52,235 nt of DNA from Hyphomicrobiales bacterium (GCA_019247605.1 JAFBAS010000037.1:1-52235); one strand, 5' to 3'; positions 17,547 through 25,777 are shown, counted from the stretch's first letter. Program-made: numbers and translations. The notes: generated by a model not told the origin, from the sequence alone.

Positions 17547-17610
17547 TTTGTGAGTTCGATTGTTTGTGAGTGCGATTGTTCGTGAGTGCGATGCTTGGTG
17601 AGTCGATCTT
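17547..17610 (-). repeat. four tandem 16-bp repeats in the liv operon leader
   Basis: Units at 17547-17562, 17563-17578, 17579-17594 and 17595-17610. Read on the operon's strand the best unit is CAATCGCACTCACAAA, with adjacent copies differing at one to four positions. They lie 16-79 nt upstream of the start codon, directly before the ribosome-binding site. Sixteen bp is about one and a half helical turns, so alternate copies lie on opposite faces of DNA. They could bind a regulator on DNA or RNA, or be slippage-prone leader repeats. Confidence 0.8.
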
Positions 17611-17922
17611 GGCATCTGGTTGTGGGCCCGAAAAAGGGGTCCGATGGTACCGGCGGGCGGTTCGGATGAAGCGGTTCGGCCTCCACGATCCATTCAGCGA
17701 AATCCCCCGCGAACCCCTCTAGGGGCGTGGCGAGAAAACTGCGGTCGCGATCTTGGCCGTATTGGCCGGTCTCCGCAAGCGATACCAAACTCTAAGAGAA
17801 CACAGGCCTTCGGCATGGTTTATGCGCGGCCTGCACCCTGGCGAGACCCGGCATTCCTCCCGGAAGTGGAGCTTCGCGCCCGGCGGGCGTATATTCGGCT
17901 CCAAGAGCAGGGAGCCACTGGC

Positions 17923-19299
17923 GTGAAACCGGTCAGCCTCGCTTTTCTGACGATCCTCATTTTCGCGGGCATCGTTTGTCCGCCGGCCTTCGCGCAAAAT
18001 CCGGCGAAAGGTCCGGCGCTGACTATCGCAATCGACGGCGCGATCGGTCCTGCGACCGCAAGGTATGTGAAGGATGGCCTTGACGTCGCGGCGAAGCGGC
18101 AGGCCGAGGTCGTCATCTTGCGTCTCAACACGCCCGGGGGCCTCGTCACGAGTATGCGCGAGATCATCGCGGATGTGCTCGTCTCCTCGGTGCCGGTCAT
18201 CGGCTTCGTCGCGCCCTCGGGTGCGCATGCGGCGAGCGCCGGCACTTACATCCTGTACGCGACCCACATCGCGGCCATGGCGCCGGGAACCAATCTCGGC
18301 GCCGCCACCCCCGTCGATATCGGTCTTTCGCCGAGCCATCCCGAGCCGGCAACGGAGAAAAAGGACGGCTCTGGTCAGCCCAGCACGGCCGAGACCTTGG
18401 CGACCAAGGCGACCAATGACGCGGTGGCGTTCATCCGCAGCCTTGCCGAGTTGCGCGGGCGCAACGCCGAGTGGGCCGAGGAGGCGGTCCGCAAGGCGTC
18501 GAGCCTTTCGGCGAGCGCGGCGCTGCAAGCTCATGTGATCGACCTTGTGGCGCGCGATCAAACCGAGCTTCTCGAAAAGATCGACGGGCGCAAAGTCGAG
18601 GTGGCCGGGAGAGACGTGGTGCTGGCCACAAAGGGGTTGCCGATCACGGTCCTGAAGCCAGGCTGGTTCATCCGCCTGCTTTCGGTGATCACCGATCCCA
18701 ACATCGCGCTGATTCTCATGCTGGTCGGCGTTTACGGACTCATTTTCGAGTTCACGACGCCCGGCATGGTCGCGCCGGGAACGATCGGCGCGATATGCCT
18801 TCTCCTTGCGCTCTATGCGCTCAATCTCCTTCCAATCGACTATGCCGGCCTTGCCTTGATGCTTCTTGGCGTCGCGCTTCTCGCGGTCGAAGCCTTCAGC
18901 CCGACGGTCGCCGTAGGTCTCGGTGGCATTGTCGCCTTCCTGCTCGGTGCCGCGATGCTCTTCAAAGCGCAAAGCCCGGGCTTTGAACTCTCCTGGACGC
19001 TCGTCGGTATCATGGCGGCCCTCCTCTTCGGCTTGAGCTTCCTTGTCGGTCGCTATGTTTGGACGGCGCGCCGAAGCCCCGCGCGCGTCGGTGCGCAAGC
19101 GATGTCTGGCACGAAGGCGCGCGTGCTCGACTGGTCGGAAGGTGATGGCCACGTGCTCGCTCATGGCGAACGGTGGCGGGCCCAAGCAGCGGAAAGATTC
19201 GCGCCGGGTGAGATCGTGGAAATCGCCTCGGTGCAGGGCCTCACTCTCAATGTACGCCATGCGATCATGCCGGCAACAAGCGGCGGAGAGGCTCGATGA
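17923..19299 (+). CDS. nfeD: NfeD-type membrane serine protease (ClpP class)
   Basis: Encodes 458 aa if started at the GTG at 17923, which has a GAGCAGGGAG box and places a signal peptide ([16 protein letters not shown], ending AFA) at the N-terminus. An ATG at 17815 would add 36 charged residues. The protease domain has the catalytic dyad expected for the long NfeD class: Ser105 in [12 protein letters not shown] and Lys162 in [12 protein letters not shown]. Four or five membrane segments and a C-terminal soluble OB-fold domain ([15 protein letters not shown]) follow. It probably cleaves stomatin or membrane substrates. Its stop overlaps the stomatin start. Confidence 0.92.
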   Translation: MKPVSLAFLTILIFAGIVCPPAFAQNPAKGPALTIAIDGAIGPATARYVKDGLDVAAKRQAEVVILRLNTPGGLVTSMREIIADVLVSSVPVIGFVAPSGAHAASAGTYILYATHIAAMAPGTNLGAATPVDIGLSPSHPEPATEKKDGSGQPSTAETLATKATNDAVAFIRSLAELRGRNAEWAEEAVRKASSLSASAALQAHVIDLVARDQTELLEKIDGRKVEVAGRDVVLATKGLPITVLKPGWFIRLLSVITDPNIALILMLVGVYGLIFEFTTPGMVAPGTIGAICLLLALYALNLLPIDYAGLALMLLGVALLAVEAFSPTVAVGLGGIVAFLLGAAMLFKAQSPGFELSWTLVGIMAALLFGLSFLVGRYVWTARRSPARVGAQAMSGTKARVLDWSEGDGHVLAHGERWRAQAAERFAPGEIVEIASVQGLTLNVRHAIMPATSGGEAR

Positions 19300-20060
19300 T
19301 GTTCGGCTATGTCGCCTACCTCCTGCTCGCGCTCATCGTGATCGTCTTCCTTTTGGCATCGATCCGCATTCTTCGGGAATATCAGCGTGGTGTCGTCTTC
19401 ACGCTCGGACGCTTCAGCGGCGTCAAAGGGCCGGGCCTGATCATTCTCATTCCATTCGCGCAGCAGATGGTGAAGGTCGACCTGCGCGTCGTGGTTCAGG
19501 TGGTGCCGGCTCAGGACGTGATTTCGCGCGACAATGTTTCGGTCAAGGTGAATGCAGTTTTGTATTTCCGCATCGTCGACCCGGAGCGCGCGATCATCCG
19601 GGTGGAGGACTTCATGGCCGCGACGAGCCAGCTTGCGCAAACGACCTTGCGCTCGGTCCTCGGCAAGCACGAGCTCGATGAGATGCTGGCCGAGCGCGAC
19701 AAGCTCAACGCCGATATCCAGGAGATACTGGATCAGCAGACGGACGCGTGGGGCATCAAGGTCACGGCCGTCGAGATCAAGGATGTCGATCTCAACGAGA
19801 GCATGGTTCGCGCGATCGCCAAACAAGCGGAAGCGGAGCGGCTCCGGCGCGCGAAGGTGATCAACGCGGAAGGGGAGCAGCAGGCGGCCGAGAAGCTCGT
19901 CGAAGCCGGACGTATTCTCGCGGGCGAACCTCAGGCCATGCAGCTTCGCTATTTCGCGGCCCTGCACGATGTCGCCGGCGAGCGCTCGTCGACCGTGGTA
20001 TTTCCATTGCCGATCGATTTGCTGGCCCATCTCAGGCGGGGCACAAGCAGTTCCGAATAG
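19296..20060 (+). CDS. stomatin/prohibitin-family (SPFH) membrane protein
   Basis: Encodes 254 aa. The ATG at 19296 overlaps the NfeD stop, so the pair is coupled. One N-terminal membrane segment ([19 protein letters not shown]) is followed by an SPFH domain: [42 protein letters not shown] and [13 protein letters not shown]-like [18 protein letters not shown] coiled-coil segment rich in Ala, Glu and Arg follows (about 170-215). It would oligomerise at the inner membrane as a scaffold, with NfeD as partner protease. The gene order is standard. Confidence 0.94.
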   Translation: MMFGYVAYLLLALIVIVFLLASIRILREYQRGVVFTLGRFSGVKGPGLIILIPFAQQMVKVDLRVVVQVVPAQDVISRDNVSVKVNAVLYFRIVDPERAIIRVEDFMAATSQLAQTTLRSVLGKHELDEMLAERDKLNADIQEILDQQTDAWGIKVTAVEIKDVDLNESMVRAIAKQAEAERLRRAKVINAEGEQQAAEKLVEAGRILAGEPQAMQLRYFAALHDVAGERSSTVVFPLPIDLLAHLRRGTSSSE

Positions 20061-20074
20061 CTGCTGGATCGATC

Positions 20075-20107
20075 GCAAAAAAGCCCCGAGCACTTATCGT
20101 GTTCGGG
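20075..20107 (-). terminator. intrinsic terminator, leftward
   Basis: Arms GCCCCGAGCAC (20081-20091) and GTGTTCGGGGC (20097-20107) pair with one G-T wobble and a 5-nt loop. On the complementary strand the hairpin is followed by six T residues (20075-20080), so it works best for leftward transcription arriving from the CGNR gene at 20335. It may also act weakly on the rightward stomatin transcript that ends at 20060. Confidence 0.7.
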
Positions 20108-20334
20108 GCAGGTTGCGGCCATGGATCGTGAGCGGGGAGAGACCTGGCCGATGCATCAACATTACTTTGCCGACGTGACAGTTTTATTGCGGCCGGTGGT
20201 TTTCGCGCCGCTTTCTTGGCGGCTTCGCGTCGCTGCGTGCGTAGTCCACAGATATGAAAAAGGCATTTGAATAAAAGATACGCGCCGAAAACCTCTATGA
20301 ACCGCGGCCTCCTCAATCTTTGATCCGCACAGCC

Positions 20335-20991
20335 TTATTTCGCACGCGCGGATTGGGCGTTTGGATTCTGCTTCTTGCGTAAATAGTGACGCTTGGCCTT
20401 GGCGCGATTTCCGCAATCGCCCATGGAGCACCAGCGGCGATTGTTGAGGCGGCTCTGATCCAGGAACATCGCGCCGCAACCTCGCTCGTCCGCGCATTGG
20501 CGAACCCGCGTCGCCCGCGGACCCGTAAGGAGCTCGGCCGCCGACCAGGCGATGGGCGCCAGGATCTCGTTCGCTGCGCCCTCGGAGGGCAAGAGTCGCC
20601 AGGTTGGCCCGGAGGCCGCCTCCTCTTGCAGCGCGGCGATCCGCGGTTGGCTTTCGGCCAAGATTCGATTGAGCACGTGCAAGTCCTCGCGCGGCGGCGT
20701 CAGGCTTCGCGTGCGCGCCATGAAAAGCCTGGATAAGGCCTCGCGCAGCCCGAGCGCCTGGCGATGAATAGTTCTGGCTTCGACTTTTTGACGCGCGCCT
20801 TTCTTGCGAAGACGGCCGGCGGTTTGCGGCGAGATGATTTCGGAATTCACAAGCCATTCCACGAGAGACTCGGCATCGGGAAGGCGCTCCTCAGGAGTTG
20901 CTGCGTTGCGCCAGGCCAGAGTGTTCACGAAACGCAGCGCGAGTTCCTCGCTGCCCGCATCGGCACCATGACCTCGAGGATATTTTATCAT
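20335..20991 (-). CDS. CGNR zinc-finger transcriptional regulator
   Basis: Encodes 218 aa. The N-terminal domain (SEELALRFVNTLAWR) is the ABATE-type domain, proposed as a ligand-binding or stress-sensing module. The C-terminal CGNR zinc finger has Cys166, Cys172, Cys188 and Cys193 in RQCADERGCGAMF and RRWCSMGDCGNRAKAKRHY, with the conserved CGNR signature and basic helix for DNA binding. It is divergent from the EamA exporter at 21078. Two identical-arm inverted repeats lie between them, the nearer one 13 nt from this gene's start, so the protein probably controls both itself and the exporter. Confidence 0.93.
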   Translation of the reverse strand: MIKYPRGHGADAGSEELALRFVNTLAWRNAATPEERLPDAESLVEWLVNSEIISPQTAGRLRKKGARQKVEARTIHRQALGLREALSRLFMARTRSLTPPREDLHVLNRILAESQPRIAALQEEAASGPTWRLLPSEGAANEILAPIAWSAAELLTGPRATRVRQCADERGCGAMFLDQSRLNNRRWCSMGDCGNRAKAKRHYLRKKQNPNAQSARAK

Positions 20992-21004
20992 GAGCGGAAC
21001 CTGC

Positions 21005-21052
21005 TAACCGTTTAGAGGGTTAACGAGTGGTATATAACCTGATATAGGGTTA
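21005..21052. promoter_or_regulatory. twin 18-bp operators between CGNR regulator and EamA exporter
   Basis: Two inverted repeats, TAACCGTTTAGAGGGTTA (21005-21022) and TAACCTGATATAGGGTTA (21035-21052), share the form TAACC-N8-GGTTA. Their centres are 30 bp apart, close to three helical turns, so two bound dimers would lie on one face of DNA. They fill most of the 86-nt divergent promoter region. The likely ligand is the CGNR regulator next door, and the likely effect is joint repression of both genes. Confidence 0.8.
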
Positions 21053-21077
21053 CTGCATTTTCTGAACGAGGTCCATC

Positions 21078-22025
21078 ATGCGGCTTCCCGCAAAGGCAAG
21101 GATGTCCGCGGCTTTCGCCGCCGTCTACTTCATCTGGGGATCGACCTATCTCGCGATCGCGCTCGGGATCGAATCGATTCCACCCTTCCTCCTGATGGGA
21201 CTACGCTCGCTCATCGGGGGCGCGCTCCTCTTCGGTTGGGAGAGTTTCGGACCGATCGCCCTCTCGCCATCGGGGCCGCGCCGTTCTTGGCCGGGAGCTC
21301 GCGACTGGCGCCATGCCGCGATTTGCGGCCTGTTGTTCTTTCTGGGTTGCCACGGCGTGCTCGCCTATGCGGAAAAACAGGTTCCTTCGGGAATCGCCGC
21401 CATCGTGCTTGCCACGATTCCGTTCTTCATGGTGATGTTGAATCGCATCGTGGCGGCCGCGCACCGGCCGCAGGGACTAACTCTCCTGGCCTTGGTACCC
21501 GGCTTTGCGGGCGTCGGGTTGATTGCCTGGCGCGAGGCCGCCCGTCCCGATCACCCGCTCGATCCGTTGCTCATTCTCGCCTTGCTCGCGAGCGCCTTCT
21601 CCTGGGCACTCGGCTCGGTGATATCGCAGCGGCATTCCTCTTCGCTCTCCGCGCCCACCTTGTCGGGAATGCAATTGCTTTGCGGTGGAGCGGCGCTCCT
21701 CTTGTGCAGCCTCGTCTCGGGTGAGCTCACGGGGTTCTCGCCCGTCGAGGTCACCGCAAGATCGTTGCTTGGCCTTGCCTATCTCGCTCTTGCGGGCACG
21801 GTGCTCGGTTTCGCCTCATATATTTGGCTGCTGGATCACGTTCCAGCACCGGTCGTCTCGACATACACTTTCGTCAATCCGATCATCGCCGTCGTTCTCG
21901 GCTGGCTCATCTTGAGCGAGCCCCTGACTTCCGAGATGCTCCTGGGTGCGGCGCTCGTCGTCGCGTCGGTGATCGCAGTCAGTCTTCTCGACGTGTCCAG
22001 GCGCGCGGAAGTGGCGCGGGCCTGA
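21078..22025 (+). CDS. EamA-family (drug/metabolite transporter) exporter
   Basis: Encodes 315 aa from the ATG at 21078. It contains two EamA repeats with ten membrane segments: first repeat from AAVYFIWGSTYLAIALGIE through SGIAAIVLATIPFF, second through ASYIWLLDHVPAPVVSTYTFVNPIIAVVLGWL. The family exports small metabolites or amino acids such as threonine and cysteine, or drugs; the substrate is unknown. It is divergent from the CGNR regulator, and the twin operators lie 25-73 nt upstream, implying inducible export. Confidence 0.92.
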   Translation: MRLPAKARMSAAFAAVYFIWGSTYLAIALGIESIPPFLLMGLRSLIGGALLFGWESFGPIALSPSGPRRSWPGARDWRHAAICGLLFFLGCHGVLAYAEKQVPSGIAAIVLATIPFFMVMLNRIVAAAHRPQGLTLLALVPGFAGVGLIAWREAARPDHPLDPLLILALLASAFSWALGSVISQRHSSSLSAPTLSGMQLLCGGAALLLCSLVSGELTGFSPVEVTARSLLGLAYLALAGTVLGFASYIWLLDHVPAPVVSTYTFVNPIIAVVLGWLILSEPLTSEMLLGAALVVASVIAVSLLDVSRRAEVARA

Positions 22026-22062
22026 GCGCTCCCCCCAGGAAAGCGGCCCGAGACGCCGCCGC

Positions 22063-23313
22063 TCAAGCGCCGACCGGCGCCTCGACCTTTTTGGCAGCAG
22101 AACGAGGTTTCTCCACCGCCGCGGTCGACGTTTTGGCGGTGGATCTGGCGAGGTAGCCGATCGCCGCGGCGACACCTCCCTTCCCATGCGGCACTGAAAG
22201 CGCCCCGAGCGCGGTCTCGATCACGCCCAACGTTCCCAAGATCGTCGCGGCGGTGATGTCGCCCATATGGCCGATGCGAAAGCCCTCGCCGGAAAGCTCC
22301 CCGATATTCACGCCGAGCACCACGCCGCACACATTGCGGCAGTAGTCCATCAGGCGCTCGGCGTATCTGGCCTCGAGCCGAATGACGGTGACGGAATCGG
22401 AGCGCTCGCTCGGCTCTGTGGCGTTCAGCGACAAGGCGCCGCTTTGCGCCCACACCGAAACCGCGCGCCGCGTCGCCTCCGCGAGCAGCCGATGGCGATG
22501 TTGCACGCGATCGAGCCCTTCCGCCTTGATCAAGTCGAGCGATTTGCGCAAGCCGAAGAGGAGATGCTCGGGGCACGTGCCGCAATATTTCTTGTAATGC
22601 TCCTTGCCGTCGCGGAACTGCCAATCCCAATAAAGTGTCCGCAGCCCGGCCGTGCGGTTAGCCTCCTTGGCCTTCGCGCTCGTTGCAACGAAGCCGAGGC
22701 CGGGAGTCATCATCAACGCCTTTTGCGCCGCGCCGACCGCGACATCGACGCGCCAGGCATCCATCTCGAATGGAATTGCGGCGAGCGAGGCGATCACATC
22801 GACCATGAGAAGCGCCGGATGCGAGGCCGTGTCGATCGCCTCGCGAATTGCCGCGATATCGTTGCACACGCCGGACGCGGTATCGACTTGGACGACGAGA
22901 ACCGCCTTGATCTTGTGCGCCTTGTCGGCCTTCAACTTCTCGCACAGCTTCTCGGGGTTGACGGCGCGGCGCCAATCGCCCGGCAAGGTCTCGACCAGGA
23001 CACCGAGCATCCTCGCCATTTCGCCCCAGCCCTTGGCGAATTGCCCCGATTCCAAAACCAGCACGGTCTCTCCGCGAGAGAGCGTATTGCTGAGAGCTCC
23101 TTCCCAGACGCCATGGCCGTTGGCCGCATAGATGTAGGTGTCCCCTGAGCCGCGAAAGAGCGCGCGCAAATCGGCGAGGCAGGAAAGCGTGACCTCGTGC
23201 AGCGCCTCGGAATATAGGTCGACCGTCGGACGATGCATGGCGCCGAGCACCTCGTCGGGGATCATGGTCGGGCCCGGCGTGACCAGGATTTCTCGGCTCG
23301 TTCTCAGCGACAT
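22063..23313 (-). CDS. class V aminotransferase (serine/alanine--glyoxylate type)
   Basis: Encodes 416 aa. Fold-type I PLP enzyme with the Schiff-base Lys198 in VGAAQKALMMTPGLGF and the cofactor-ring Asp172 in LLMVDVIASLAA. N-terminal VTPGPTMIPDEV and ESGQFAKGWGEMA fit the alanine/serine-glyoxylate aminotransferase group. The relation to pyridoxamine-pyruvate aminotransferase is also close, so the substrate pair is open. Residues about 392-416 form an Ala/Lys/Thr-rich tail (KTSTAAVEKPRSAAKK) that is not part of the enzyme fold. Stands alone, facing the EamA gene. Confidence 0.9.
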   Translation of the reverse strand: MSLRTSREILVTPGPTMIPDEVLGAMHRPTVDLYSEALHEVTLSCLADLRALFRGSGDTYIYAANGHGVWEGALSNTLSRGETVLVLESGQFAKGWGEMARMLGVLVETLPGDWRRAVNPEKLCEKLKADKAHKIKAVLVVQVDTASGVCNDIAAIREAIDTASHPALLMVDVIASLAAIPFEMDAWRVDVAVGAAQKALMMTPGLGFVATSAKAKEANRTAGLRTLYWDWQFRDGKEHYKKYCGTCPEHLLFGLRKSLDLIKAEGLDRVQHRHRLLAEATRRAVSVWAQSGALSLNATEPSERSDSVTVIRLEARYAERLMDYCRNVCGVVLGVNIGELSGEGFRIGHMGDITAATILGTLGVIETALGALSVPHGKGGVAAAIGYLARSTAKTSTAAVEKPRSAAKKVEAPVGA

Positions 23314-23611
23314 CGATTTGGTTCCTTGGTTCGACAGGTCACACCCGACCGGCGGGTCAGGTGCGACGCATCCTGCTTCCGTGGAAGATCGTGCTCACGG
23401 GCGCCAAGCCAAGGCTTGAACTTTCCCGAGGCCCGACCTCATAGCGAGGGCTGTTCCCGATAGCGCCGGTATTGGGCGTTTCTTGGACATGAGCCTTCGA
23501 TGCGTGCACGGAATTCTTTCATGCCTTCTGACGCGATGCCAGCTAAGAAACCGGCGAGCAGTTCAAGAAGGAGTGAAGCGCGGTATTATAAAGAGAGTTC
23601 TTGGCACGTCC
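23314..23611. other. intergenic stretch without recognisable content
   Basis: Almost 300 nt separate the start of the aminotransferase and the stop of the phage-like gene. Short open frames exist but none has a good start, family pattern or context. The aminotransferase promoter must lie at its left end. No repeat or RNA gene is seen. Confidence 0.5.
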
Positions 23612-24280
23612 TCAATATTTTATGAATTTCTCGGCGAGCGCGTGCCCGTCATCCCAGGGCCGCCCCTTGAACATCCACCCGATGCCATCGATCCAGACCT
23701 TCCCTGGCTGCAGCGTGCCCTCTTGCATCTCGGTGGGTCGCTCCGAGAGGTGGGCGCGCATCCGCGGCTCATGTCGTGCCTTTTCTTCGATGACCGGCGG
23801 CTCGGCATCCATGTCGCCGAAGGTTTTGAGCACGGCGTTGAGGCTGCGGTCGATGCGGTTCGTGATCGTGCGCTCGGAGCAGCCTTCGCGCCGCGCCATT
23901 TGCCAGAGCGGCACGCCCATGGACCAGCCGATGATGCGTTTGAGCGCAAGCTCGCCTTCAGCACGGCGCAGCCACGCCATCCAACCCATGACGATCTCCA
24001 TCCGTGACACGTCCTCAGGGCTCGGCTGAAAAGCGCGCGCCTTCGCCGATGAGTAGCCGTAGGCCTGGTTCATGTCGTGAATGATCGAAAACAGCCATCC
24101 GCCTCGCCTGAAGAAGTGCAGGTCCGGATCACGGAGCACGGAGAGCGTTTGCCAAGCTCGGCGCACCACCTCGCGCAAGGAAGCGAGCATCGATTTAGGG
24201 TCCGGGGCGTCGGGCGACGCGGCGGGCCGGGCAAGCGCGCTCGCGTCTTTACGCCTGAGATTGGTTGTTCGAGAGATCAT
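23612..24280 (-). CDS. phage-associated DUF6362-like protein with HTH
   Basis: Encodes 222 aa from the ATG at 24280. The central part (DPDLHFFRRGGWLFSIIH, then RMEIVMGWMAWLRRAEGELALKR) followed by SMGVPLWQMARREGCSERTI and TNRIDRSLNAVL is the pattern of DUF6362 proteins found in prophages of Hyphomicrobiales. The last of these segments looks like a helix-turn-helix of the sigma-region-4 type, so a regulatory or phage-replication role is plausible. Transcription would start at the leftward promoter 24327-24355, which overlaps two operators of the adjacent repressor, so it should be silent in the repressed state. Confidence 0.75.
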   Translation of the reverse strand: MISRTTNLRRKDASALARPAASPDAPDPKSMLASLREVVRRAWQTLSVLRDPDLHFFRRGGWLFSIIHDMNQAYGYSSAKARAFQPSPEDVSRMEIVMGWMAWLRRAEGELALKRIIGWSMGVPLWQMARREGCSERTITNRIDRSLNAVLKTFGDMDAEPPVIEEKARHEPRMRAHLSERPTEMQEGTLQPGKVWIDGIGWMFKGRPWDDGHALAEKFIKY

Positions 24281-24326
24281 CGCGGCATTCCCCGAGCTGG
24301 ACTTAGAGAACAGATTACGAGGACAG

Positions 24327-24368
24327 GTTATTTCCCTTTAAGGGGAATATGTCAACCCCTAAAAGGGG
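24327..24368 (-). promoter_or_regulatory. leftward promoter with operator pair (PL/OL)
   Basis: Read leftward: operator CCCCTTTTAGGGG (24368-24356), TTGACA box (24355-24350), 17-bp spacer holding operator CCCCTTAAAGGGA (24345-24333), then AATAAC as the -10 box (24332-24327). The two operator centres are 23 bp apart. A repressor on either site would block RNA polymerase. The design is the mirror image of the rightward region at 24993-25034. It faces the DUF6362-like gene; the first operator also lies just before the repressor gene, so it may serve autoregulation. Confidence 0.85.
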
Positions 24369-24406
24369 AATGATTTAGATTTTAACCTGTGGCATTATTC
24401 CCCTGC

Positions 24407-24976
24407 ATGGGAAACAATTTAAAACGTCTGCGCGCCGAGCACGGCTGGACGCACGAGCAGGCCGCTACCGCGATGGGGATCTCGCGCGGGCAGTTCATCA
24501 AGCTCGAGCGCGGTGAACGTCATCTCACGGAGCGAACGATCGGGCTTGCGGCAAAGGCCTTTGAGGTGAGCGAGGGCGATGTGATCGCCGATCGAGGCAG
24601 CGTCCCGCTCGTCGGCCATGTGGGTGCCGGCGCCGAGGCTCACTTTTACGAGGAAGGCCAGGGGCCCTTCGGTGAGGTGCAGGCCGTCGAGGGGTCGAAC
24701 GACCGGACGGTTGCGGTGGAAGTCAGAGGAGACAGCCTCGGCACGCTCTTCGATCGCGCGCTCGTTTACTACGATGATGTGCGTCGTCCGGTGACTCCCG
24801 ATCTCGTCGGCAAGCTGTGCGTCGTCGGACTCCCGGACGGGCGCGTTCTCGTGAAGAAGATCGCCAGGAGCAAAAGCGCGCCGGATCTCTATCACCTCGC
24901 GGGTCAATATGGTGACCCGATCCTCGACACTCCCATCGAGTGGGCTGCGAGGGTAAAGCTCATGGTACCCCGATAA
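24407..24976 (+). CDS. XRE/S24 LexA-like phage repressor
   Basis: Encodes 189 aa from the ATG at 24407; a GTG at 24389 is the alternative. Residues 1-57 are an XRE helix-turn-helix (THEQAATAMGISRGQFIKLE). Residues 66-189 are an S24 peptidase domain: Ser110 in VEVRGDSLGTLF and Lys150 in GRVLVKKIAR form the expected dyad, and Ala74-Gly75 in HVGAGAEAH is a possible self-cleavage site. DNA damage could therefore inactivate it, as with lambda cI or LexA. It lies between two outward promoters, each with a pair of CCCCT-N3-AGGGG operators, and a degenerate inverted repeat overlaps its own start codon. Confidence 0.93.
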   Translation: MGNNLKRLRAEHGWTHEQAATAMGISRGQFIKLERGERHLTERTIGLAAKAFEVSEGDVIADRGSVPLVGHVGAGAEAHFYEEGQGPFGEVQAVEGSNDRTVAVEVRGDSLGTLFDRALVYYDDVRRPVTPDLVGKLCVVGLPDGRVLVKKIARSKSAPDLYHLAGQYGDPILDTPIEWAARVKLMVPR

Positions 24977-25034
24977 GGGTCACTGGTATATTCCCCTATT
25001 AGGGGTTGACATATTCCCCAAATAGGGGAATATT
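24968..25034 (+). promoter_or_regulatory. rightward promoter with operators (PR/OR)
   Basis: Operator CCCCTATTAGGGG (24993-25005) abuts TTGACA (25006-25011). The 17-bp spacer contains operator CCCCAAATAGGGG (25016-25028), and AATATT (25029-25034) is the -10 box. Centres are 23 bp apart, exactly as on the left side. A degenerate third site, CCCCGATAAGGGT (24968-24980), overlaps the repressor stop codon with its centre 25 bp from the next. The promoter drives the small-gene pair at 25074-25695. Confidence 0.85.
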
Positions 25035-25073
25035 ACTCCGCACCGCGCTTTATGCGGTGGAGGAGTGGAATTC

Positions 25074-25295
25074 ATGGCTCACATTCACCTTACGGAAACC
25101 CTCGTGGCGCGTGCCGAGGAGGACGCATTTACGCGCGCCAAAAGCTTTTACGTGCGGCTGACGGATGGCCAGGCAACGCGCGTTTATTTGCCCGCGCGCG
25201 ACGCAGCCCACGCACATGCGATCGCCGCCGCCATCAATGCTCAGGGCCAAACGAATGCCGGCGGGCGTTCCGATGTTTCGACGGGAGGGGCGTAG
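25074..25295 (+). CDS. small protein, first gene under phage-like PR promoter
   Basis: Encodes 73 aa from the ATG at 25074, with GGAGGAGTGG upstream. It begins MAHIHLTETLVARAEEDAF. The first 60 residues look like a compact alpha/beta fold (a strand SFYVRLTDGQATRVYLP between helices), and the tail is Gly/Ser-rich. No family is recognised. By position, as the first gene under a repressed rightward promoter, it is comparable to early phage genes such as cro or an anti-repressor, but no helix-turn-helix is seen. The next gene starts 1 nt after its stop. Confidence 0.75.
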   Translation: MAHIHLTETLVARAEEDAFTRAKSFYVRLTDGQATRVYLPARDAAHAHAIAAAINAQGQTNAGGRSDVSTGGA

Positions 25296-25296
25296 A

Positions 25297-25695
25297 ATGG
25301 GCCGGCACTTTCGGTCCGGCTCGCCCGCCGGTTTCGGGCGGAACCGTCCTCCAGTCGAGGAGCGCATCCGGCGCCACCCATCCTCGCTGCGCGTCACCAT
25401 TGCGATGGAGCGCGCCGCGCTCAAGCTCATGCGCGATGTCGCCAAGCGACGTGCGCGCGCCATGCTGGCCGATCCCGGCCAGCTCGAGATGATCGCACCC
25501 GGGCTTTCGACAATGGCGCCTCGCGCCATGGTCGTCAGCCTCGCTTCCCTTCTTCGCGTGGCGCGATCCTTGAGGTCAAGCGCCGACCCGGTGATCGGGC
25601 GCATCGATTTGCACAACCTCAATGCCGCCCTTCTCGTCGCGCGCTTCCTGCGTCGTCGTGAATTGCGACTATCGCCGAGGCGTGAGGCCGCGTAA
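25297..25695 (+). CDS. small basic protein, second gene of rightward phage-like operon
   Basis: Encodes 132 aa from the ATG at 25297, preceded by GGGAGGGG. Very rich in Arg and Ala, with pI clearly basic. The N-terminal 30 residues are disordered (RHFRSGSPAGFGRNRPP). The rest is predicted helical (RVTIAMERAALKLMRDVAKRRARAML, later LVARFLRRRELRL). Function unknown; nucleic-acid binding is plausible from composition only. It closes the operon driven by the promoter at 25006-25034. Confidence 0.65.
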   Translation: MGRHFRSGSPAGFGRNRPPVEERIRRHPSSLRVTIAMERAALKLMRDVAKRRARAMLADPGQLEMIAPGLSTMAPRAMVVSLASLLRVARSLRSSADPVIGRIDLHNLNAALLVARFLRRRELRLSPRREAA

Positions 25696-25777
25696 ACCAC
25701 GGCGGTTCACGAAAGGTGCGTCTGGGACTTCGCCGAAATTTCGCGAGCGGACGTCCAGGGAAAGTAAGGCTGCGCTC

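Noticed and set aside
20162-20334. A possible small leftward gene downstream of the CGNR gene, with Lys/Ala-rich text.
   Set aside because: No start codon with a ribosome-binding site and no consistent frame; composition alone is not enough.
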